Shown here: positions 15,001-24,081 of the stretch, piece by piece
Layout: each line of letters starts with the position of its first letter
Position numbering within the stretch: the first letter of the stretch is position 1
Assembly (NCBI GenBank): GCA_028583405.1
Contig: CM053253.1
Span: 12,039,112-12,103,111, forward strand
Length of the DNA stretch: 64,000 bases
Origin: Pogonophryne albipinna
Taxonomy: Eukaryota > Chordata > Actinopteri > Perciformes > Artedidraconidae
Reading direction: 5' to 3'
Notes under the pieces: generated by a model
Seen by the model: the letters and a program-made list of their open reading frames with translations, nothing else
Told to the model about the DNA's origin: nothing
The model's database searches: none
Position numbers and translations under genes: made by a program

Positions 15001-16434
15001 AGTTTTCACTATAAGTACAAAATATTTTTTGGACGGACACTATAATTTACAGTTTTTTTACCATGTTCAATCTGAATTTTCTTTAAAATAAAAAACATCT
15101 ATATTGATTCTGACTTTTCTACATCCAACTCACAGGTTTATCATTACTTTGAGAAAAAAGATGATTAATTTAACCCTTTTAGAAGGGTAGTTATGGTCAT
15201 TTGTTCTGGGAATGTCCTTTTCGAGCCTGAGACCTGAAAAACAGGCTCAGGGCTTAACAGGTTAATCATTACCAAATTTAACACCCTTTCAAACTGTAAA
15301 TATTGTATCAGACTACTGGTATACATGAAAAACTGCAGTAAATATACAAAGAATAGACACTGAACATGTATTGCGTGTGCCAGGTGTGATCCATGTGGGG
15401 GGATGGGCACATAAGAGCGGGAAATGTGTCATTGTTCTGTGTGTGCCAGGTGTGATTCACATAGGGGGATTGGGCACATAAGGGGGGGGGAGAACACATC
15501 TAGAGTATGTGTGTGTGTGGGGGGGGGGGGTGTTTGTGTGTTTGTTTTATCTGATCCGGATGGTTACTAATTCCATTTCTTTATAGCGGTCATTTTTGAC
15601 TGGGAACACCATGGTGTTACAAAGTTGACTAAATCATCCAAAACTCAATGAAAGTGGTGATCAGCAATTGTATATGTTCAAATGTCTACTGTGAAGGATA
15701 TCATAAATGCAATCGAATGTAAAACTAAAAAGTTATGATTGATGAAAGTAGTAAATCAGATTTGACCCGAAGACAACAGGAGGGTTAAGGGAAATCAACT
15801 TATATTACCCAATAATAATATGCTGTATATATTGAATTGCCCTTTTTACTGCACTGTTAGTGTACAGTTGTATTATTATGCTGCTGTGTTTATGTAGCTA
15901 TGGCACAACAATTTCCTTCGGGATAAATAAAGTCCTATCTTATCTTTAAATGTTCCTTTTTTAATAGTGTATTTTCTTTCCTCTGCCCTTTATAAGCTGT
16001 TTGCTTATGTTTTTTTAATGTATCACTTTGTCCATAAGGTTCATGCGATTTCGTGACTATTGATACGCTGATTTAAATGACATCTTTAAAACCGAGTTCC
16101 TCCACAAAGAATAATGCAAAAGAAACACTTTGATTCTTGTTTTTACCAGTGATGCAATAATCATTTTATTGGAAAAAAGTCAGTCGGCAAGAATAAAAAC
16201 AAACGTGTGAACTAAAAGGTGTCAGCTCTACTGAAACATGCTCATCCTTCCTCCCCCCTCTGTCTCTGCCTCAGGTACTGCAACTGTGAGGAGTTTGCGG
16301 CGGACGCCCATCTTGTCTTCAACAACTGTGAGTTGTTCAACGAGGACTCGTCGGAGGTGGGGACGGCTGGACATGCCACGAGGCTATTCTTTGAGAGCCG
16401 CTGGGCGGAGTTCTACTCAAATAAGGACAAATAG
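3..16434 (+). CDS. baz2a: BAZ2A (TIP5), bromodomain adjacent to zinc finger 2A; 3' part, 27 exons
   Basis: This is the large subunit of NoRC, which with SNF2H silences rDNA in the nucleolus (family knowledge). Coding exons that I traced: 3-774, 1007-1270, 1364-1717, 1830-1890, 2015-2123, 2219-2320, 2460-2682, 2836-2897, 3721-3786, 3885-4268, 4349-4603, 4703-4917, 5023-5097, 5205-5379, 5458-5520, 5606-5750, 5832-6436, 6863-7196, 7702-7857, 7977-8137, 9044-9109, 9222-9505, 9764-9899, 10043-10189, 10553-10788, 10939-11082, 16275-16434 (stop TAG). All junctions are GT-AG and in phase, giving about 1917 codons with no disruption. The first exon is open to the left edge, so the N-terminus is missing. 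Domain order is a Ser/Asp-rich region, AT-hook, TAM/MBD-like, AT-hooks, basic coiled region, DDT, WHIM motifs, AT-hooks, PHD and bromodomain. This order and residue-level similarity point to BAZ2A; BAZ2B is the main alternative and fits less well. Confidence 0.96.
1830..2320 (+). other. baz2a: TAM (MBD-like) domain of BAZ2A
   Basis: Three short exons (1830-1890, 2015-2123, 2219-2320) encode a segment with the core HGW-K/R-RE, GETWYY, PCG-RRMKQFPE and HFSFSPRMPVGDF. This is the TAM domain of TIP5, related to methyl-CpG-binding domains but known to bind RNA and DNA structure. AT-hook cores follow in the next exon: GRRGRPPNP near 2518 and RRPGRPPKPK near 2596. Confidence 0.9.
2927..3661. mobile_element. 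Non-autonomous piggyBac-like element in a baz2a intron
   Basis: The element is bounded by TTAA at 2923-2926 and 3662-3665. It starts CCCTTAGATGCA and ends TGCATCTAAGGG, so the termini are inverted repeats. Subterminal inverted copies of GTGGGTCAAAAA are also visible near 2970 and 3630. The TTAA target and a CCCTT start are piggyBac hallmarks. No transposase is present. A separate LINE-type 3' tail (TGTAAAGCGATTTTGAGTCC) near 3292-3333 is nested inside. Confidence 0.75.
4349..4917 (+). other. baz2a: DDT domain of BAZ2A
   Basis: Two exons encode the three-helix DDT region. Visible marks are LPELSRIPGL, a helix with VVEFLHGYGK, and LQEGLLGLGD, followed by a Leu-rich continuation containing SVKILGEKL. 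In the family this region, with the downstream WHIM motifs (KNKWIIEGKL near 5068; RKKLLQSS near 5624), contacts the ISWI ATPase partner. Confidence 0.88.
6487..6780 (-). mobile_element. Non-LTR retrotransposon 3' tail, reverse orientation, in a baz2a intron
   Basis: Read on the - strand this ends with GGAAATT, TTTAATAAAGTACATC and a run of TATC-like units, the fish LINE/SINE tail type seen again at 15835 and 53508. Only the 3' part is present. The 5' limit is approximate. Confidence 0.5.
8226..8743. mobile_element. MITE-like element with CAGGGT termini in a baz2a intron
   Basis: The left end is CAGGGTGTCCGCGGGGTC and the right end read in reverse is CAGGGTATATGCAGGAATCC. Internal GTCTTAAAAAGTATTAAA motifs near the left end are mirrored near the right end. 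ATATA flanks both sides (8221-8225, 8744-8748), a possible but low-complexity duplication. hAT-type ends are likely but the class is not settled. Confidence 0.5.
10043..10189 (+). other. baz2a: PHD finger of BAZ2A
   Basis: A single exon encodes a complete C4HC3 finger. The ligands appear as CQVC, CDGC, the His-Cys pair in CHMYC, and the final CPHC. The acidic loop GDNDD before LLLCDGC matches the BAZ2 type. All eight zinc ligands are present. Confidence 0.93.
11319..11960. mobile_element. Terminal-inverted-repeat MITE in the last baz2a intron
   Basis: The left end is AGCCGCGTTCACACCG and the right end is its exact reverse complement, ending at 11960. A second internal copy, CGCGTTCACACCGGAGTAC, lies near 11406. 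No transposase-like ORF is present. I could not define a clear target duplication. Confidence 0.65.
12092..15265. mobile_element. Composite fold-back transposon cluster in the last baz2a intron
   Basis: The outer ends are TTAACCTCTTAAGCCC at 12092 and its near reverse complement ending at 15265. A third copy of the terminus ends at 14144. The outer arms (about 12100-12480 and 14880-15260) are long diverged inverted repeats. Inside, 12820-13290 and 14270-14680 are direct repeats, both containing GGCATTAAAACGATAAAAACG. This looks like at least two copies of one TTAA-flanked family inserted together. A truncated LINE-type tail in reverse lies at 12664-12705. No intact transposase is seen. Confidence 0.65.
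15835..15952 (+). mobile_element. Non-LTR retrotransposon 3' tail
   Basis: Contains ACTGCACTGTTAGTGTACAG and CACAACAATTTCCTTCGGGA followed by a TATCTTATCTT tail. The same roughly 100-bp segment recurs at 53508-53645, so both are copies of one LINE/SINE 3' end. Confidence 0.6.
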
Positions 16435-18012
16435 AAACCTATTTCCCCCCCCCCCCGATGGTGGGCTGTGAAACTGTTGGTGCTGTCACCGTTCCAGGCA
16501 CACTCTCCATTAAAACTGTCTGGAGGTTCTTCTACTCATGTATAGGTATATATGTATAGATTTTGGCTATTTGTCTGTTATCGGTTTCTCTACCAGCCTA
16601 ACATTTCCCAGGCCCACAGCTGAACTCTCTTAAACTTGTATCCATTCCCCCCCGCACTGAGTGAGAATATGTCTCTCGCTTGTCTTCATCTTCACTTCAG
16701 CACATCATCACCTGTTTGCGTTCTCCTGTCACCTCCTTTCACAAGCCCCATGTCGTAGCGAGGCCTTCGGTCAGGCCCAGCTTGTGCGGTGGTGACGGTC
16801 TCAGGCCCCAGGTGTTTTGGCCCTCAGGCTCTTCTCAGGGTCAGGGACTGCTCACACTATTGCAGCCGACCTGCTAAGCACCGCTCGACGACAAAATGGA
16901 TCAAAACTCTTCTCTGAGCTCGGGCCATTTATTACCTGTTCAATGGAAATGTAATGTAACGTGGTTTTATGCCTAGAAGTTTTTGCTCAATATATTTTTA
17001 TTATATATTCTATATATAAATATATATACAGATTACAATAGCTGGGATTATTTAATAGCAATAGCGTGTAGTGAATGTGTACAGATTACCTTATAGAGAT
17101 GTCTAGGTGATTTCTGAAAAAGGCCAGTTAAACTAAAAGGAATCTGTTAATGGACAAGTAGACGTTGTATAACCTCCACTTAAAGTCTTGCACGCCCCAC
17201 ATTCACACGTTTCACAACACACACTATCATGCACACAATTTCACTCACATACCCACTTTCTGCTGCTGTGTGAAAGACACTGGTTTCTAAAACGGGGATT
17301 TTGATTAGTGTTGGTTAGTCATTCTATGCTTATATTTCACTGTCCCTCTTGTTAAAAGTAATTTATCACAAGATGTGTTTGAAAGACTATACATCTAAAT
17401 GATGCAATTTTGTTCTTTTAGAGTATAAAACTGAACCAAGACAGGTTGATGTTTGCAGCTTCAAACCCATATTTGAGCAGCCGATCCATGTTCAACATTT
17501 TCTTCTGTTTGTCTGTATTTAATCTGATCGTTTGATCTGTGCGAGGATAAAATCTTCTAGATCTTAAAATGCAAATGACTGGGCACATTCCTTCTTGTTT
17601 AAAAAATTCATTTTTATTTGTTGCTGTACAAGGGCCAATATGTACAATGTTGTGCGGCATGGATGGTGTGCTATGAAGGCGACAGGACGACTCCACAGTC
17701 TGGGTTTTATTTAAATTTGTTTCATACACTGAGTTTAAATCCATTGATAGGAAAATTGTACTTTTAACGTTCCTTATTACACTTAAAGGGACAGACGTTT
17801 TTAAAAAAAAAAGACTCAAAACAAACGTGGTGTCAAGTGAATTTTTAATAATGTACAGTTTTGGTGACTTTAAATTTGTTCCTTTATATTTTTAGGACCA
17901 ATTCATCATTTTTAAGAGGAGGTATTACAAGACTCTATTGTATTAAGGTGATGTAACACGTGTGCATCTGTAGAATGTACTGTGAGTTGAATAAAAACCA
18001 CATCTAGTAGAG
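16435..18012 (+). other. baz2a: baz2a 3' untranslated region
   Basis: This AT-rich tract follows the TAG stop and contains no convincing ORF. A canonical AATAAA at 17990-17995 is followed by a T/GT-rich stretch, a plausible cleavage site near 18012. Further AATAAA-like signals occur near 18226-18250, so an alternative end is possible. Confidence 0.6.
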
Positions 18013-18469
18013 AATTTTTCTCTTATGTGAATCTTTTTCTCTGCATTCTCCATGTCTCTTTAATTTTACATTTCTTCCGTCAGTAAAACATGCAGGTTAG
18101 GAAGTATTGCAACTCTAAATTGCTCATTAGTGCATTCAGGCAATAATGAGCAATTTACACTTGGTCTTTGGTTACCAAAACAGAAAATATGACTGACATT
18201 TTGATTCACTTTATATACGTCGGTTCGATAATAAAGATGTGACAAATAAAGCTTTTTTACTCTATATTACAGTAAAAAAGTTCTTCAACGTTTGTTTTCT
18301 CTATATTTAGTAGAATTTGAGTCTTGGTTCTCATTACATCTTGAGGTTTTCGATTTAAATGTAGTAATTTTTGGGTGCTGGTTTGCGGTCCTTATTTGAC
18401 TTTCATCTTAATATGAATTTTTTACTCGCTGTGATATAAAGAAAAAAGAAAAGTTTCCATATGACTTTT

Positions 18470-19520
18470 TTTTGACATGTTATACTTAGACATTTTAAAA
18501 ATACTATTACTTTTTTCAACTTACTATACAACTTACTATACAATATTTTTTCTTTTTACAACATACTATACTTTGACATATTCTCTACTATAGTATGACT
18601 TTTTGACTTGCTGTTATATTCCTTTTTTTAAATATACCATTACTTTTCTTTTTGACATACTACGATTTTTTTCAACATTCTATACGAAGACTTTTTACGA
18701 CATACTACCTGGGATGCTTACTATTCAACAGACAATACGAACTGGCAATAACAAGGGAACAGCACAGACTATACCCAGGGGCCGAGGGGTGATTAGGGAC
18801 AGGAGAAACCAGCCAGGGCAAAGCAGGTAATCATCAGGGAGGGAAACACACCAGGTGGAAGAGAGGCAATACAGGGTCAGGCTGTGACAAGCATGCCTAA
18901 AAACAGATTTACATTAGTCTGTCAAGAAAAGTAATATTATAGTATGTTGAATGTACGTCATGGAAAAGTATGTCGTAAAAAGTCCTAGTATAATATGTTG
19001 AAAAAAGTGAAATGGAAACATTTAAATACAGCAGGTAAAAAATTCCTACTATAGTTCAAATAAAGGAATAGTATAGTATGTCTGAAACAAAGGCATGGTA
19101 TCGTACATGACTAAAAAGTCATAGCATAGCATGTTGAAAAAAAGTTATAACATCAAACAAGATTGTATTACAATATGTCAAAAAAGGTATAGTACAGCAT
19201 GTTGAAACAAGTCACAGTTTAGTATGATAAACAGGCATGGTATCGTACATGACTAAAAAGTCATAGCATAACATGTTGAAAAAAAGTAATAACATCAAGT
19301 ATGTTGTAAAAAAAAGATTGTATAAAAATATGTAAAAAAAGGCATGTTGAAACAAGTCAAAGTGTAGTATGTTGAATAAAGTCATGATATAGTACGTCAA
19401 AATAACTCTTGGTATAGTATGTCAAAAAAACTAACTATACCATGAGTTTTTTTGACATACTATACCAAAATAACTCTTGGTATATGTCTAACAAACAACA
19501 AAGTATAGTATGTTGACCAG
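18470..19520. repeat. Inverted minisatellite (ATAGTATGT-type units)
   Basis: From 18930 to 19520 variants of a unit like GTCATAGTATAGTATGTTGAAAAA repeat on the + strand. From 18470 to 18715 the same unit appears in the opposite orientation. A non-repeated GC-richer core (18718-18890) separates the arms. The whole region can fold into an imperfect hairpin. Confidence 0.65.
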
Positions 19521-19619
19521 CATACTCATGAAAAGGTGACTCTTTTAAAACATATCTACATGTAGCAACATAAGCACAGCCACATGTAATATATCACATT
19601 TAAAAGTGTAAAACACCCT

Positions 19620-20480
19620 TTAACCATGATGGAAAAGTGCTGAAGTGTTTGGGCGGGGCTCTGCATCTCCGTGGAGGGTCCTGTCTGAGGCACATGCTGC
19701 TGGGAACCTCCTGCCATCACCCCCAGCTGCTATACAGGGCAGAGACTCAAGAACAACACATTCACACACTTTATTTTAACACTTGTACATAGTATATCAA
19801 AACAAATGTACAGGGATAAAAAGATAGATAGAGAAAACATATATAGTGTGTTTAAATTCTTCTCTCCCTCTCGTTGCCCTCTATCGCTCATTCAAATCCC
19901 TGAGCTGGCACTTTGTGTGTGTGTGTGAAATTAGGTCAGTGTCAGCACTCTGGGCGGTGGGGGCTGAAAACTCCCCACGCCAGCGGGTTCCAGTGTGCAC
20001 ATCCCACCCCCGCCCCCCGCCCCACTCTACACAGTCGGGCTTAGCCCCACAAAAGGGGGGATAACAGTTTAACAGTTGCCGTGGAGAGGAGGGGGTAATC
20101 CACGGCATAATGGGGCACCCCCCCCACAACCAACCAGTTCATTCTGGACTCTGTCTGACAGAGTGAGGGTCTCTGATGCCCGTAAGGACAGAGGAATCAG
20201 ATCAATCTCCAAGCATCTTCACATCATGTCACCGGCTCCTATTGCGCTGCAGACCATATATTATTGTACACAATGTCAACATATCTCTATATAATTATGG
20301 TAAATGTACAACAGGAGCTTCTCCAAATGGTCTCAAGTGGAAAATACTTACTGAAGCTAAAGTACCTGGTCTTAAGGAGTGAATATTTGTTCGATTATTC
20401 TCAGCAATTTGATCAAAAGTAACCACTATAGGGCCTCATCTGCTCCCCAGCCCACTTTATGACAACTTGGAAGTTTTCTG
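19620..20480. other. Intergenic block with no gene recognised
   Basis: A GC-richer segment (about 19620-20110) contains a TTTATT (an AATAAA on the - strand) near 19762 and a - strand CAGTAAGTA donor-like site near 20345. It could be a relic 3'UTR of a - strand gene or simple intergenic DNA. I see no coding similarity. Confidence 0.3.
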
Positions 20481-23215
20481 GATTCTTTATTTATTTAATC
20501 GTTTATTTGGCGGGGACAATGCACAATAATTAACACTTAAAACATTCAAATGTATCAAGCGTAACAGTGCCAGATTTAGCTAATTTCCATCCGCAGTCCC
20601 TCACATAAAATATTTAAGAAAATGAACTTTTACAAACATAGCAAAAACAAAATACATGATATGCAAAAAGAGCAAGAGCAGCATACACAAGTATTTACCA
20701 CATGGCAGTACAATATAGCAGCTATGATATATAAAGTGCAAGAGAAGATACAAGAGCTACCAAAAGTGCAAGAGGAGATTCCCCTTTATTAAAGTGCATT
20801 TAGCCGTGATTGCACGTCTGTTTGTTTCTCGACCATTCTTTGAGTTGACCTTTAAAACGATTGAGAGTGGGACAATCCCGTATCTCAGTTGGGAGGCTAT
20901 TCCACAATGAGCTGCCTTTAATGGAGAGGACATTTTGTCCAAAAGTGGTCCGTCTACGGTGGACTTCACAGTCTCCTCTGGTTTCTGACCTAGTGCAGCG
21001 TCCAGTGTGTTTTTTGTGGATGAATTCCCCTAAGGGAGGGGGGGCCAGTCCATGTAAACATTTATTAAAAAAGCACATACTTTTAAAAGACTTAAAATTG
21101 TCAAAACTTAAGAAATTGTGTTTTTCAAGGATGGTACAGTGGTGGTATGAATATGGCTTTCTGTCAAACACCTTGATAGCTCTCTTGTACAGTTGTTCTA
21201 TTGGTTTAAGGTTTGTGGCACAAGCAAACTACCAGTTTGTAAAACAGTATTCAATGTGGGATAGAATCATGCAGTGGAGGAATGACTTTGCAGCATTGAC
21301 AGTTAAGAAAGGTCTAATTTGTTTAACATTTTTGCAAGTTTAATTGAACGGTATTGGATACTTTCTTAATATGTTTCTTAAAAGTCAAGTTCGAGTCCAG
21401 TATGACTCCAAGATACTTGAAGTGGGAGACTAGTTCTATTTCTGCTCTGTTTAAAAACACGTTGGATCCTTCGATTTTGACTGGTCGTTTACTGAACATC
21501 ATGCATACTGTCTTTTTTACATTTAACTGTAAACAAATGTTGTTCAGTCAGTGTTGAACCTTGTCCAAAACATTTGAGAGACAGGATGAGATTATTTCAG
21601 TCTTTTTCCCGTGTACAAAGATGACCGCATCATCGGCATACATTTGCACATTCAACTCAGGAAATACATTAGGCAAGTCATTAATGTACAGTGAAAACAT
21701 TAATGGTCCAAGAATGGAACCTTGTGGAACCCCAACAGGGTTGACAAGGTAGGGGGATTTGGCACCGTGGACCAAAACACACTGTTTTCTGTTCGATAAG
21801 TAAGACTTAAACCACTGTATTGAATCTGCTGAAGAATTGAAATAAGTCAGCTTTGTAAGGAGCACTTGGTGGTCAACGGTGTCAAATGCCTTCCTGAGAT
21901 CAAGGAAGACAGCAGCTACATATGGGCTCGTGTCCAACATACATCTAAACTTTTCCACAAAGACACAGTTAGCTGTCTCAGTGGAGTGGTGAGCACGGAA
22001 ACCAAAATGCATTGGGTGGAGAAAAAGCTTAATGCAGAATAATTAGCAATACATTAACTCTATTCAAAATGTGTATAAATTAAGAAATTGTTCCACAAAA
22101 CCTTTGCCTAAATGTTTGGTGATTAGTTTTGACACCCATTTCTCAGCTATCTTAGAGACACAGGGGAGGATGCTGATTGGTCTGTAATTAGACATTATTG
22201 CCTTATCCCCAGATTTAAAAATCGGTGTCATCGTGGCCACCTTCCAGGATGATGGAACTTCCCTTGTGCTAATAGATTGATTCACTAGCATACTAATTGG
22301 TTATATTAGACCGTCGATATGTCTTTATAAAGTTGGTATCTAAATCATTTGCATCCCTAGCCTTAGAACCTCTTAACCCTAAGATTATATTTTTTACCTC
22401 AACCTCTGTGATTTCCTCCAGGTCAAAAACGGGGTGTGTATCCACAGTCGGGCTAGGTGAGACCTCAGATGGCGGGAAGAGCTTTGTGATATCCAGAGCA
22501 CTATTTAAGAAATACTCATTGAGTGAGCTGGCAAACACGGCAGGGTCTTTTATCAGAGCATCATTGATTATTAATTGTAGAGCATTATTTTCCTGTTTCT
22601 TATGTTTACCTAATAGTCTATTTAGGGTTTGCCAAACGTTTTTACTGTTACCTTTCGCACCTTCAATTATATTGATGAAAAAGTTAGCTTTGGCCTGTCT
22701 TATTGTTTGTGTTACCTTGTTACGAGCATGAGTGCATTTCTGTCTATCAGTGGATAGTCCGGATTTCATAGCTTTAATAGTTGGCCTCTAGATTTCATGA
22801 GATTCCTGCATTGTAGATTCAGCCAGGGAAGATGATGTTCCTTCCTGTCCCTAAGGCACCCTCTCCTTGAGAAGGAAGACATTGCATCGTTAATTTTAGA
22901 TATAAACAGATTACTGTTTTCACCAATGTCTTCAGAGGAGAGAGTGTCCCCCCAATCAATCATTTTCACTGCATCCATAAAACGTTGTTGCAGGTTTTCG
23001 GGGATGAAGCGAGAACCGAAGGCAGGGGTTTTAGCTGTGGCCATGAACCTTTTTTTTGTGAGTTTCCTGGCAAAAAGAACAAGATTATGGTCAGAAAGAC
23101 CAGTCAGGAAGTTGTAGGTTTTAACTATTCTGTCAGCTTTGTTTGTAAGATACACAAAACGTTTATTTAAAGTTATTTCTATGTTGGCTTTTATTGCTAT
23201 TATGATCAAGTGGGT
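20481..23215 (-). mobile_element. Decayed 5'-truncated LINE with reverse transcriptase (jockey/CR1-like superfamily)
   Basis: Read on the - strand, fragments in order are the endonuclease C-terminus with the SDHN motif (about 23110), a linker, RT motifs NYRPISILP (about 22185), FGFRAHHSTETA, FLDLRKAFDTVDH, GVPQGSILGP and the catalytic YADD (about 21640), and a C-terminal region ending near 20800. The frame is broken by shifts near 22770, 22290 and 22050 and by a TGA where Trp is expected at about 21547. The 3' end near 20481 carries an AATAAATAAA tail. The clade is not resolved. Confidence 0.85.
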
Positions 23216-24081
23216 TGGGGATAAATCTCTCTCCTTTTAATTGTGGAAAACCCTTATGAAAACTCTAAATCTCTTAGGGCTTAAATGATGTTTGGCGATT
23301 ATTTTGTTCATGTACAACAACATTGTTTAAAACTGTTGTGCTCTGATGACTACACGAAGGTTGTGTGTGGAAGTTCCTGTTGCCAGTTATTTTAATACTC
23401 AGTATATGGTGCTCAACAAAATAAATAATAAATTAAATTAAATGGTGTAAAAATACTGCAATTAAAAGAACGATATCCAGATGTTAAAAAGCAGCTGCGA
23501 CTTGTTGCTTGCCCACATCATAGAGGTGCCTGTTATCAGTTTGAACTCAAACAGGGGAATTCTGTGTGTAAAACCAAACGTCTTCACAAGGTGCGCATTT
23601 GTCTGATATCAAAGAGTGAAATTAAAAGCATGCACTGATGCAGCATCATAATAAGTCTCTATGGCAACAGCATCATGAAAGAGTTTATCCCCATGGTGAC
23701 CGGAGCAATACATCACAGGTATTAAGTGGACAGAGATGAAAAAGGAGGGTTAAAGGACATCACACTTCAGGTCTTTGGATGATGTATAAATTGCTCAAGG
23801 TCAGCAGAATGGGGTGCTTTGGGAGAGTTAGGGTGTTATATACATGCAACCTTGTGTGTGTGCACAGGAAGACTTGATTGGTGTGGGGTAAGGAGAGGGT
23901 GAGGAGAGAGAGACTGAGAGAGAGGGGAGGCTACCCTCTTCAAAGGACCTCTCAGACTCTACACGTTAATGAGGGATTTAGACCCTGAAGCCCTCAGACC
24001 CTGACAGCTACACACAGGCAGAAGGACGAGCACACAAACAGACGGACATACACAGAAAAATACATACTTTTTGGGTTTGAA

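Larger units (their letters stand above)
10939..16420 (+). other. baz2a: Bromodomain of BAZ2A, split by a 5.2-kb intron
   Basis: The bromodomain is encoded by exons 10939-11082 and 16275-16434. The WPF shelf is present (AWPFLEPV). The acetyl-lysine-binding Asn lies in the FNNCELFNED segment of the last exon. The two halves join in phase 2 across intron 11083-16274. The domain is intact although the intron holds several transposon remnants. Confidence 0.93.

Noticed and set aside
20861..21343. 160-codon + strand ORF
   Set aside because: It is the antisense shadow of the LINE C-terminal region.
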